Shown piece by piece: positions 25,906 to 33,999 of a DNA stretch of 64,000 nt; position 1 is the stretch's first letter, and each line of letters opens with the position of its first letter. Position numbers and translations under genes: made by a program. The notes below the pieces were generated by a model that saw nothing but the letters and a program-made list of their open reading frames with translations, was not told where the DNA came from and did not search any database. The stretch is from Clostridium sp. chh4-2 (GTDB taxonomy: Bacteria; Bacillota; Clostridia; Lachnospirales; Lachnospiraceae). The stretch spans positions 1-64,000 of the forward strand of contig NZ_PKUU01000004.1 of assembly GCF_002899675.1 (NCBI RefSeq), read 5' to 3'.

Positions 25906-27273
25906 CTATTGTAACCCAGACAGGACTTTTTTGAAAGACCTGAAAAAAATGGTTACTGTCACGCATACGGCGCAGAAGTCGGCAATAGGCTCCGCTAAGA
26001 ATACCCCGAACGCCTGATTTTCCATAAACTGAGGAAGAATAAAGATCAAAGGTATCAGCAGAATCACCTTACGCAATAGAGCCAGGAACACGGAAACTTT
26101 GGCGTTGCCAAGGGCGATAAAGGTCTGCTGGCAGGCTAACTGGGCTCCGAACAGCAGAGACACCGCCATATATATATGAATGGCCCATGAACTGTATTCG
26201 ATCAAAGCCGGATCGCTTGAGAAAATCAATATAAATAATTTCGGATAGAACATGCATACCGCCCACAAAAGCGTGGCATAGGACACGCTGGAGATCAGCA
26301 GAAGCTGGAATGCCTTCTTAACTCTCTCCCCATTTCTTGCCCCGTAATTAAAGCTGACAATAGGCTGTGCGCCCTGGGTAAGCCCCTGAAGGGGAAGCAG
26401 GGAAAACTGCATAACGCTGGTCAGAATCGTCATGGCTCCAACCGCAATATCGCCGCCGTATTTTAACAGGGAAGCGTTAAAGCAGACGGATAAAATACTT
26501 TCTGTAAACATCATGATAAACGGGGAAAGCCCCAAAGCGAGACAAGGAAGCACGATCTTGCGGTCCAGTCTCAAATTCTTTTTCTTAATTCTCAGAAGGC
26601 TCTTTTCGGAAGTGAGGAATTTCACCACCCAAATGGAGGAAACCGCCTGTGAAAGAATGGTTGCCAATGCGGCTCCGCGAACGCCCATGCCCAAACCGAA
26701 GATCAGTATCGGGTCCAGAATAATATTGCAGACCGCTCCGATTAAAACGGTATACATGCTGGTCTTTGCATATCCCTGGGCTGTTATAAATGCGTTAAGT
26801 CCCAAAGCCAGCTGTACAAACAGAGTTCCCATGGAATAGATCTGCATGTAAGCCCATGCATAGGGAATCGTGTTTTCACTGGCTCCGAACAGCATCAAAA
26901 TCGGTTTTCCAAACAGCAAAAAGATGCCTGTCAGAATAACGGCAATTCCAATCAGCATGGTGGTACAGTTTCCAAGGATCTTTTCCGCCCCGTCGTTATC
27001 ATTCTGCCCCATCATGATGGAGGAACGGGGCGCGCCGCCCATGCTGACAAAGGACGCGAACGCCGCGATGGCCATGATGATCGGCATGGTGACTCCAACG
27101 CCGGTCAGTGCGGCGGTCCCCACCTCAGGAATATGGCCGATATACATACGGTCTACCATATTGTACATTACATTGATGATCTGCGCCGTTATGGCCGGCA
27201 CCGCCAATTGAAACAGTAGTTTTCCAACCTTTTCCGTACCCAGATTGGTATCTTTACTTTTTGCTGAACTCAT
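25906..27273 (-). CDS. MATE-family efflux transporter
   Basis: A 455-residue protein with 12 membrane segments in two related halves. It matches MATE cation-coupled exporters through the N-terminal pattern VMYNMVDRMYIG and the loop ALTGVGVTMPI. It follows the MarR gene by one base, so the pair is an operon, and the pump is likely derepressed by a MarR ligand. The substrate is unknown. The start is preceded by AAGGAGTG. Confidence 0.9.
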   Translation of the reverse strand: MSSAKSKDTNLGTEKVGKLLFQLAVPAITAQIINVMYNMVDRMYIGHIPEVGTAALTGVGVTMPIIMAIAAFASFVSMGGAPRSSIMMGQNDNDGAEKILGNCTTMLIGIAVILTGIFLLFGKPILMLFGASENTIPYAWAYMQIYSMGTLFVQLALGLNAFITAQGYAKTSMYTVLIGAVCNIILDPILIFGLGMGVRGAALATILSQAVSSIWVVKFLTSEKSLLRIKKKNLRLDRKIVLPCLALGLSPFIMMFTESILSVCFNASLLKYGGDIAVGAMTILTSVMQFSLLPLQGLTQGAQPIVSFNYGARNGERVKKAFQLLLISSVSYATLLWAVCMFYPKLFILIFSSDPALIEYSSWAIHIYMAVSLLFGAQLACQQTFIALGNAKVSVFLALLRKVILLIPLIFILPQFMENQAFGVFLAEPIADFCAVCVTVTIFFRSFKKVLSGLQ

Positions 27274-27274
27274 A

Positions 27275-27721
27275 TTACTTCACTCCTTTTACCATTTCGT
27301 CTAAATTCTTATTCATAATCGCAGTAGCCCGATCCATGGCCGCTAAATCTTCCTCCGTGACCCCTTCCTGAAGCTGCCTGATAAATTCCTTCTTACAGCT
27401 TTGAAGCCTCTTAACCACATCTGCACTCTGTTCGGTCAGTATCAGATGGATCAGCCGCCGGTCCTTTGTATCCTTCTCAGTCTTTATAAATCCTTTGTTA
27501 TATAGAGATTCCACTGATTTGGCCACCAGCCCTTTTGAAATGTTCTTATAATACGCAATATCCGAAGCGCTGTCCATCCCGGGATTGTTGGACAAAAACA
27601 TCATCACTTCAATCTCATTGGGCGTAAAATGGTATTCTTCTACCGACTGGTAGCATAATTTGCGGTAAACTTTATTTACCCTTGCAAAATGAATAAAGTA
27701 TCCTTCCTGTATTTTGTACAT
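27275..27721 (-). CDS. MarR-family regulator
   Basis: A 148-residue winged-helix regulator. The HTH and wing are at about 45-100 (ASDIAYYKNISKGLVAKSVESLYNKGFI, then DRRLIHLILTE). It is the first gene of the MarR-MATE operon and probably an autorepressor. The upstream tandem GTTCAC array (27791-27835) is the likely operator. Confidence 0.92.
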   Translation of the reverse strand: MYKIQEGYFIHFARVNKVYRKLCYQSVEEYHFTPNEIEVMMFLSNNPGMDSASDIAYYKNISKGLVAKSVESLYNKGFIKTEKDTKDRRLIHLILTEQSADVVKRLQSCKKEFIRQLQEGVTEEDLAAMDRATAIMNKNLDEMVKGVK

Positions 27722-27790
27722 TGTACCCTCGATTCTGCTGTGGCTGCAGCTCTGCTTTTATGTAGGTAATTCTCCTTTTTGCTCTTTATT

Positions 27791-27835
27791 GTTCACTTTT
27801 AAACTGTTCACAATTGAACCGTTCAAAAATGAATT
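27791..27835 (-). promoter_or_regulatory. three tandem 15-bp repeats, likely MarR operator
   Basis: GTTCA recurs at 27791, 27806 and 27821, exactly 15 bp apart, with partial conservation between. The segment also contains the perfect palindrome TTGAACCGTTCAA (27814-27826). On the minus strand TTGAAC and TTTAAA spaced by 17 could be a promoter, so binding would block it. Confidence 0.65.
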
Positions 27836-28045
27836 ATATATCACGATGTGTTAAATGTCAAGAATGAATGTAGGGTGACGGAGGATTGCATAAGACCTGG
27901 AGAATCCCCCATGATCGAAATAATCAGATCATAATGTGCTAGTCATGTCAGACACATACATAACAGGCGAGTGATAGTGAATATTGCTTGAATATAATAC
28001 ATCCAAATACATTGTAAACAAAATATGTTCTTACGTTACACCAAT

Positions 28046-28087
28046 AGTCAATGTTTTATTGACTTCCATATTTTCTAGTGTTATACT
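28046..28087 (+). promoter_or_regulatory. promoter with overlapping palindromic operator
   Basis: TTGACT (28059-28064) and TATACT (28082-28087) are 17 bases apart. The perfect inverted repeat AGTCAAT-N5-ATTGACT (28046-28064) covers the -35 box, and TAGT-GTTAT-ACTA covers the -10 box. It is the likely autoregulatory site of the downstream XRE protein. The rest of 27836-28111 has no recognisable feature. Confidence 0.75.
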
Positions 28088-28111
28088 AATAGCAAAGGAA
28101 AGGAGGAGGAC

Positions 28112-28456
28112 ATGTACGCAATGGATTTTGCTCAGGTAGGAGCTAACATACAGAATAAATTAGTTGAAAAGGAAATGACTCAGCAAAGTTTAGCAGATGC
28201 CCTTGGTATATCAAAGCAGGTTATGAACAAAATTATTAAAGGCAGTAAGGCAATCAATGTTAAGGAACTTGCAAGGATTGCAGATATATTAAACACATCT
28301 GCAGATTCATTACTTACAGTTGGAGAAGAGCCGGTTACTGCCGATAGCCTAAGCTTTATGGGTGCCATCCATGATGAGGTGACACGAGAACGCATTAACT
28401 TAATCAGATCTGCAATTGATGAGATTCATATGCTGGAGGAATTATTGGATGACTAA
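28112..28456 (+). CDS. XRE-family regulator / antitoxin-like protein
   Basis: A 114-residue protein with an HTH_3 domain at about 8-65 (MTQQSLADALGISKQVMNKII) and an acidic helical tail. It is the first gene of a three-gene unit. Its stop overlaps the ImmA-like gene by 8 bases. It most likely represses its own promoter and may be neutralised by cleavage by the next gene product, as in ImmR/ImmA pairs; the latter is inference. The unit is AT-richer than its neighbours, suggesting acquisition. Confidence 0.85.
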   Translation: MYAMDFAQVGANIQNKLVEKEMTQQSLADALGISKQVMNKIIKGSKAINVKELARIADILNTSADSLLTVGEEPVTADSLSFMGAIHDEVTRERINLIRSAIDEIHMLEELLDD

Positions 28457-29264
28457 AGATTTAAATGAATTTGAGATAAATGAGATAAAGAGTCACGCAA
28501 AGGAAAAATTAGGTTTGTGCAGAAAAGGAAATGATATTATCGGAACACAGATTTTCTCAATCCTTGGATTGTATGCAAGAGTGATTTATTATCCGTTGGG
28601 AAAAGATGCACCTTGGGGTTTCACCAGAATCAGCGGATCTAAGAATGATGCTTCATTGAAAAAACCGTTTGTTGCACTAAATTCTTCGATTCCCTTAGAC
28701 TGCCAGGTATTTGCTGCTGCCCATGAATTGTATCATATCTGGTATGAGCAAAATCCGGATATGTTGCCTTCTGATTTGTTAAGTGAACAGGGTAAAAAGA
28801 TAAGTGAGAAAAAAGCAAATAGATTTGCTGCAGAATTTCTCGTGGATGAAATATTGCTGAAACAGGAAATTGATCTATATAAAATTAAAAAGTTTACGAT
28901 TAAAAGCATACTGCAGCTATCAGATTTATTCACGGTTCCATATAGAACAATGGTAAAACGGCTGGGCGAAACCGGAATTATTGAAAATGCAGTTTTAAAT
29001 AAGTTTCTTGCCGAGTCAGAGGACTCCATTGAAAAATACAAAAAAATATATTCCTTAGCTTCTCAACAATCCGATAACCGCATTGTTATGGATAATCTAG
29101 TTGAGTTAGCAGTTAATGCATATAAAGCTGGTTACATTACATTTGAAAAATTAGAATATTTACTTAGAATCAGTAATTTAAAGCCGGACGATTTGGGCAT
29201 TGAAAAGAAATCGGCCTGCGTATTTCCTTCTGATGATGAATTAGATAGTATCATGGAGGAATAA
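28449..29264 (+). CDS. ImmA/IrrE-type zinc metallopeptidase
   Basis: A 271-residue COG2856 metallopeptidase. The zinc motif HELYH is at residues 92-96 and the downstream Glu is in NRFAAEF (E129). The C-terminal part (about 150-271) is helical and unassigned. Relatives cleave XRE-family repressors (ImmA/ImmR in ICEBs1, IrrE/DdrO) or act as parts of toxin-antitoxin and defence pairs. The start at 28449 overlaps the XRE stop and has GGAGG upstream; an upstream in-frame ATG at 28416 lies within the XRE gene and is unlikely. Confidence 0.88.
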   Translation: MTKDLNEFEINEIKSHAKEKLGLCRKGNDIIGTQIFSILGLYARVIYYPLGKDAPWGFTRISGSKNDASLKKPFVALNSSIPLDCQVFAAAHELYHIWYEQNPDMLPSDLLSEQGKKISEKKANRFAAEFLVDEILLKQEIDLYKIKKFTIKSILQLSDLFTVPYRTMVKRLGETGIIENAVLNKFLAESEDSIEKYKKIYSLASQQSDNRIVMDNLVELAVNAYKAGYITFEKLEYLLRISNLKPDDLGIEKKSACVFPSDDELDSIMEE

Positions 29265-29266
29265 AT

Positions 29267-29842
29267 ATGATAGATAAAATAATTGTCGATGCCGATCTGT
29301 GCATCAAATTGGGTGGAAGTAATAAATATAGGTATTTGTATGATGTACTTCCAATGATCTCGAAGAATATCTATATGCATACGCACGCATATGGTGAAGT
29401 AATGATGCCTGCAAGTGCTGTCAGCCAGTTAAAGGACTTGATTCTGGAAGGCAAAGTAATCCTTGTTAACGAAAATGAATTGGACAGTAAGTTCCGAGCC
29501 ATTTATGATGCTGCATACAATAATCTTACTAAGGTAATGGTTGATCCGACGAGACCAAACAAGAATAAAGGTGAGGTATGTTCGCTCGCATATGCAAAAG
29601 CAACAGGGATACCTATATTTGCTACAGACGAAAAAGACCTTCAGCCCATAATTAATAAGCAGTTAAATACCGGGATGGATGATATAACCTGTATCAGAAT
29701 TGCAGATATTATAATGATGGCTAAAGAAGGAGAAATTGCAGTCCCAAGGAAAATTGCCAAGGCTCTTTGGGTTGTTGCCGGAAAAAGGAAAGAACTATTT
29801 GATAAAAATATTTGGCCGGCAATCGTTGAATCGTACATATGA
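29267..29842 (+). CDS. PIN-like nuclease domain protein
   Basis: A 191-residue protein. It begins IIVDAD (D8, D10), followed by E44 in HAYGEVMMP, E103 in NKGEVCSLAYA, and D121/D124 in IFATDEKDL. This spacing of acidic residues and the strand-helix pattern fit a PIN-domain ribonuclease, though it is longer than VapC toxins. It starts 2 bases after the protease stop, so it is the third member of the operon and the likely effector. The PIN assignment is by motif only. Confidence 0.68.
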   Translation: MIDKIIVDADLCIKLGGSNKYRYLYDVLPMISKNIYMHTHAYGEVMMPASAVSQLKDLILEGKVILVNENELDSKFRAIYDAAYNNLTKVMVDPTRPNKNKGEVCSLAYAKATGIPIFATDEKDLQPIINKQLNTGMDDITCIRIADIIMMAKEGEIAVPRKIAKALWVVAGKRKELFDKNIWPAIVESYI

Positions 29843-29895
29843 ATTAAAAAATTTTTAAACTAATCTCTCACTCATCAAAAATCTCCAAAATCCCC

Positions 29896-31017
29896 CTATA
29901 AAATCCATTTCCCAATAACCAGCAGCACCACAAGAAACACCAAATTAGCTGCCGTAAATATCTTCAAATACTTCCCTCTCTTTTCCGGATACTCTCTAGC
30001 CACATATTTATAAGAAATCAGACTGGCCATAGATGCGATTAACGTGCCAAGTCCTCCCAGGTTCGTTCCGACGATCAGCGCTTTCCACTGATCCGTGAAA
30101 CCGGACAGAAGAAGGGCTGCCGGAACATTGCTGATAACCTGGCTGGATACCACTGCGGTGATCACTTCATTTCCATTAATAATCCTGCTGATTAGATCGT
30201 AAAAAGCCGGAACCCGCTTCATATTTCCGATAAATATAAAGAATCCGACAAATGTTAAAAGAAGGGAATAATCCACCCTTGAAAAGAGCTGCCTGTCCAC
30301 AACTGTCACCGCCAGAATCACCAGCAAAAGCAGCCCCTGCCAGGGAATGATTCCTGCTACAGATCCGATGCAGGCAGTAAATAGAAAGAGATACAAAAAG
30401 AACGTGCTCTTAGATATCCCTCTCCCCTCTTCTCCCCGTTTTAAAGAAACACTCTCCACCTCTCTGTTTTTGACAGCCATCAGCCACAGTCCCAAAAGAA
30501 TTAATGCCGCCGCGGCAAACGGAACCATCAGCCGGATAAATCCCGCCGGAGGGATTCCGGACAAGGAATATAAATATAAATTCTGAGGATTTCCAATGGG
30601 CGTTACCATGCTGCCCAGATTCGCCGCAATCGTCTGCATCACGATTACGGGGATCAGCAATTCCTCTAAAGCTGCCATTTTAAGCACAGTGACCGCAAAG
30701 GGCACAAATGTGATCAGCGCCACGTCATTGGTAATCACCATGCTGAAAAAGAAACAGAGGGCCACTAAAATGACCGCCACCTGCCTGCTGCCTTTTACTT
30801 TCTTTAATAGCCCTTCCCCGATCCGGTGAAAGACGCCCAGGTTCTGAAACCCGGCCATAACCGTCATAAGGCTGAACAGCAGAGCCAGCGTTTTGTAATC
30901 CGTATATGTGATATAAGTCCTGTCGGGGGCCACAAAAAACATGGACAACACGGCCAGACCTACGGCCGCCGACAGCACAGCTTCTTTTCTGATAAATTCG
31001 ATTATTTTGGCCTTCAT
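29896..31017 (-). CDS. SLC13/ArsB-NhaD-type ion transporter
   Basis: A 373-residue protein with about ten membrane segments. It has the family signatures ITNDVALITFVPF and GSMVTPIGNPQNLYLY, characteristic of the ion-transporter superfamily that includes CitMHS, ArsB, NhaD and SLC13 carriers. It is shorter than the usual 420-450 residues. The substrate (anion or dicarboxylate) is unknown. It stands alone. Confidence 0.8.
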   Translation of the reverse strand: MKAKIIEFIRKEAVLSAAVGLAVLSMFFVAPDRTYITYTDYKTLALLFSLMTVMAGFQNLGVFHRIGEGLLKKVKGSRQVAVILVALCFFFSMVITNDVALITFVPFAVTVLKMAALEELLIPVIVMQTIAANLGSMVTPIGNPQNLYLYSLSGIPPAGFIRLMVPFAAAALILLGLWLMAVKNREVESVSLKRGEEGRGISKSTFFLYLFLFTACIGSVAGIIPWQGLLLLVILAVTVVDRQLFSRVDYSLLLTFVGFFIFIGNMKRVPAFYDLISRIINGNEVITAVVSSQVISNVPAALLLSGFTDQWKALIVGTNLGGLGTLIASMASLISYKYVAREYPEKRGKYLKIFTAANLVFLVVLLVIGKWIL

Positions 31018-31141
31018 ACTCTTTTTTACTTCCTCCCATTTTTGACTCCTTCCAGATTATATCACCTTTTGTGATTTTGTCACTGAAATAATTTCATTTT
31101 TCTTCTATACTACATAAAAAAAGGAAATGGAGTCGTAAGTG

Positions 31142-31336
31142 ATGAAATACAAAGCCATCGTTAAACAGGAAGAATGCGTAGCCTGCGGCGCCTGTGTTAA
31201 GGTGTGTCCGCGCAGGGCCATCAATATCTATAAGGGGATCTACGCAGCCGTCGATTGGGGGCTGTGCGTGGGATGCGGGCTCTGCGCCGGCACATGTCCG
31301 GCCAGTGTAATAGAAAAAACAGAGGTGAATGGTTGA
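31142..31336 (+). CDS. small 2x[4Fe-4S] ferredoxin
   Basis: A 64-residue ferredoxin with two motifs, CVACGACVKVCP and CVGCGLCAGTCP, so it should carry two 4Fe-4S clusters and transfer single electrons at low potential. The ATG at 31142 has GGAG 9 bases upstream; a GTG precedes it. Its stop overlaps the next start by one base (TGATG), making a coupled pair with the membrane Fe-S protein. Confidence 0.9.
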   Translation: MKYKAIVKQEECVACGACVKVCPRRAINIYKGIYAAVDWGLCVGCGLCAGTCPASVIEKTEVNG

Positions 31337-31914
31337 TGAAACAGATAAATCAGAAACATTGGTATGATTATTTATGGATTGCTTCTCTTTTATATTTAAC
31401 TTTGGGATTTTTTAATATCCTGTTCGCATGGCTGGGACTGATCTGCTTTTTAGTCCCCCTTGGAATCTCCATCGTCAAAGGCAATAAATCCTACTGCAAC
31501 CGCTACTGCGGACGAGGACAGCTGTTTCAGCTTTTAGGCGGAAAGCTGAAACTCTCCCGCAACAAACCGATCCCGGCTTTCCTCCGTTCCAAATGGTTCC
31601 GGTACGGTTTTCTGGCTTTTTTCATGGCAATGTTCTTAAACATGCTTTTTTCCACCTATCTGGTATTTTCAGGCGCCAGAACCTTGAAAGAGGTGGTTAC
31701 CGTGCTTTGGACCTTTAAAGTTCCATGGCATTTCGCAGGCACCAACCTGAATGTTCCTTATTGGGTACAGCAATTTTCTTTCGGATTTTACAGCGTCATG
31801 CTGACCTCCACCATCCTGGGCACCATTACGATGATCCTGTTCCGCCCTCGTTCCTGGTGCGTATACTGCCCGATGGGGACGATGACTCAGATGATCTGCC
31901 GGATAAAGGAATAA
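31336..31914 (+). CDS. NapH/NosR-like membrane iron-sulfur protein
   Basis: A 192-residue protein with about four membrane segments. Two Cys clusters flank the helices, CNRYCGRGQLF and CVYCPMGT, matching the Fer4_5 (NapH/NosR/YccM) group. Such proteins pass electrons between membrane or quinone carriers and periplasmic or cytoplasmic acceptors. It is coupled to the ferredoxin gene. The partner enzyme is not in this window. The start at 31336 is set by the overlap; the open frame extends upstream out of phase with the ferredoxin. Confidence 0.8.
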   Translation: MKQINQKHWYDYLWIASLLYLTLGFFNILFAWLGLICFLVPLGISIVKGNKSYCNRYCGRGQLFQLLGGKLKLSRNKPIPAFLRSKWFRYGFLAFFMAMFLNMLFSTYLVFSGARTLKEVVTVLWTFKVPWHFAGTNLNVPYWVQQFSFGFYSVMLTSTILGTITMILFRPRSWCVYCPMGTMTQMICRIKE

Positions 31915-31958
31915 TTTCATTGTCATGGCTGTCTGTTAAATCCTTGCAAAGGATTCAA

Positions 31959-32288
31959 TTATTTTTGAACCAGGTCATAGCTTTCTGCGATCATACGTTT
32001 TATATCTTCATCCGGGATTGTGCCGTCTAAAATCAGGGAATTCCAGTGCTTTTTGTTCATGTGATAAGCGGGCACCACAGCTTTCCAGGCATTTCTCCAG
32101 AATTCAATCCATTCCGGGCTGGCTTTTACATTCACCCAGACCGCACCTTCCCGATCATAGATATAGGCAAAACTCTTCTTTGACTTCCGGCATCTCATGA
32201 CCGTCCAGTTTTGGTCATGAAACGGGTAATCTTCATAAACATCCGGCAGTGTTTTACAGTATTTGATAACCTCTTCTCTTGTTTTCAC
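31959..32288 (-). CDS. MmcQ/YjbR-family protein
   Basis: A 109-residue protein of the MmcQ/YjbR fold, which resembles a double-wing DNA-binding domain. The typical opening KTREEVIKYCKTLPDVYEDYP and the WVNVKASPEW segment are present. Function is unknown. The GTG at 32288 is chosen because AAGGAGAG lies 7-8 bases upstream and homologues start there; an ATG at 32306 would include the binding site. Confidence 0.85.
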   Translation of the reverse strand: MKTREEVIKYCKTLPDVYEDYPFHDQNWTVMRCRKSKKSFAYIYDREGAVWVNVKASPEWIEFWRNAWKAVVPAYHMNKKHWNSLILDGTIPDEDIKRMIAESYDLVQK

Positions 32289-32370
32289 AACACTCTCTCC
32301 TTCCATTTCTTCTGTTATGATACCTCCCCCAACCGGGGGAATCAAGTGTTTAAATGAAATCTTGAACGGC

Positions 32371-33834
32371 TTATTCAATGGTATAGGGCGTCACAATTTT
32401 CTTCGCCTCGGAAAGTCCGCATTTTATCATATAATCGCGCACGTAGTTTAAAATATGGCAGTAACATTTCGATAAATGGGCGGAAAAATGAGATACGTCC
32501 CCAGCGTACAGATAACCGCAGGCTTCTTTTGCCATAACAGTAAGTGTTTCATCGCTGGAAGGGCCGTCGCAAAGCATGGAATAATAATATCCACTGATTA
32601 TCAGTTCACCGATACTCTCTAATATAATTTTTAGCGGTGGCAGTGTTTGGCGGTCCGTTACACAACGGATGATGTCTTCAAAAAGGAGCGCCTCCGCATG
32701 ATCCGACCGGGCCTTCAGGCTATTTTTATCCGTTTCATCAATATAGGGAAACGCAAGGACTGCAGCTGGCTTGATGATAATGGCCATAAGCTGTAAACTG
32801 CTTAAATACAGCAATGTTTCCATCTTCAAATTCTTGTTTTTCATGCACTGCCGGATCGATTCATCTTCCTGCCAGATGACCTTTGTTCCTTTGGCGTTAT
32901 AAGTTTTGGCAAAACCGATCTCATTTAACATGGCCAGCGCCCTTCGCACCGTGGATATGCAGACACCGTAATTTTCAGCCAGCACCGCCTCCGGAGGCAG
33001 ATACGCACCCACCCGGTAAACGCCTGCGCCAATTTTATCAATCAGGTCGCGGACGATCTGCATATAGAACGCATTCCGTTCGTACCGTATATCAAATGTA
33101 AAAACGGATGATCCTTTTTCCTGTATATCAGGAAATTCCCGGGACAAACGGTAAAGCTGCCGTCCGATTCCATATCTGACGGCCTCATACATTATGCCCA
33201 GCCGCCGCTCTGTCTCAGGGCCATCCCGCGACACAAGCCCTTCCATCACCCACTTTGCGCTGTTAAACTCATTATAGGTTAGTATAAGGGTTTCCAGTTC
33301 TTCATAATTTTGAAAAAGCGGCATTTTTGCATAGAGCTCAAGGCTTGCATATAAATCTCTCACCAAAAAATTCCCCGACTGCTCTAAGAATTGATTTAAA
33401 AAGGATAGTAATATCTTCGTTCTGACGGCAGGTTCTTTTCTGTACATATTTTTTAAGACTGTTTCCCATTTTTTCATCTCTTCATCCCTGCACACGGCGG
33501 CGGAAAATGAAAAAATAGGGGGCATAATCCAAAACATCGTTTCACAGACATCCAAAATGCAGGTTTTGTATTCCAGCACGGACCGGGCCGCAAAATCCTT
33601 ATCCATTATCCCCTTATCATAAATGACAACCGCATGTTTCCGTTCTTCCGTTCGGATATATCCTTCTTCCCTCAGCCGGGCCATAACGTCTTTCATGGTG
33701 CGGATGCCCACATGATAGGAATCGCACATCATTCTCATGGAAGGCAGAACGGTTCCGCAGGCCAGACGCTCGGTCACAATTTGTTCATGTAAATCATCAT
33801 AAACCCGCTGGAATAAAGTTTGTTTGTTTTTCAT
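32371..33834 (-). CDS. GntR-type regulator with two HTH domains
   Basis: A 487-residue protein. It has an N-terminal GntR winged helix (about 3-70, LFQRVYDDLHEQIVTERLA) and a second, separate GntR domain near 255-320 (FYMQIVRDLIDKIGAG, then GVCISTVRRALAMLNEIGF). Between and after are helical regions without a recognised ligand domain. Two DNA-binding heads in one chain are unusual. It is divergent from the EAL gene, with a GTATAC palindrome near 33919 in between. The start at 33834 follows GAAGGTG. Confidence 0.8.
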   Translation of the reverse strand: MKNKQTLFQRVYDDLHEQIVTERLACGTVLPSMRMMCDSYHVGIRTMKDVMARLREEGYIRTEERKHAVVIYDKGIMDKDFAARSVLEYKTCILDVCETMFWIMPPIFSFSAAVCRDEEMKKWETVLKNMYRKEPAVRTKILLSFLNQFLEQSGNFLVRDLYASLELYAKMPLFQNYEELETLILTYNEFNSAKWVMEGLVSRDGPETERRLGIMYEAVRYGIGRQLYRLSREFPDIQEKGSSVFTFDIRYERNAFYMQIVRDLIDKIGAGVYRVGAYLPPEAVLAENYGVCISTVRRALAMLNEIGFAKTYNAKGTKVIWQEDESIRQCMKNKNLKMETLLYLSSLQLMAIIIKPAAVLAFPYIDETDKNSLKARSDHAEALLFEDIIRCVTDRQTLPPLKIILESIGELIISGYYYSMLCDGPSSDETLTVMAKEACGYLYAGDVSHFSAHLSKCYCHILNYVRDYMIKCGLSEAKKIVTPYTIE

Positions 33835-33999
33835 AGCGCACCTTCTTTTCAATCATATTCCCTTTCATGTCTGAATTTTATTGTAGAACAAAATCCCCTG
33901 AAAAGCAACAAGCTATATGTATACGTACCCAAATGTTGTATTGGGTTTTACAGGCATCCATGATACAATAAAAACGCAATTATAATAAGAGGTGTTACG
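33835..33999. promoter_or_regulatory. divergent promoter region, possible GntR site
   Basis: The region contains the palindromic core GTATAC (33919-33924) within TATATGTATACGTAC and a second inverted repeat, ACCCAA...TTGGGT (about 33927-33946). Such sites suit GntR dimers and may control both divergent genes. No further gene is present. Confidence 0.4.
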
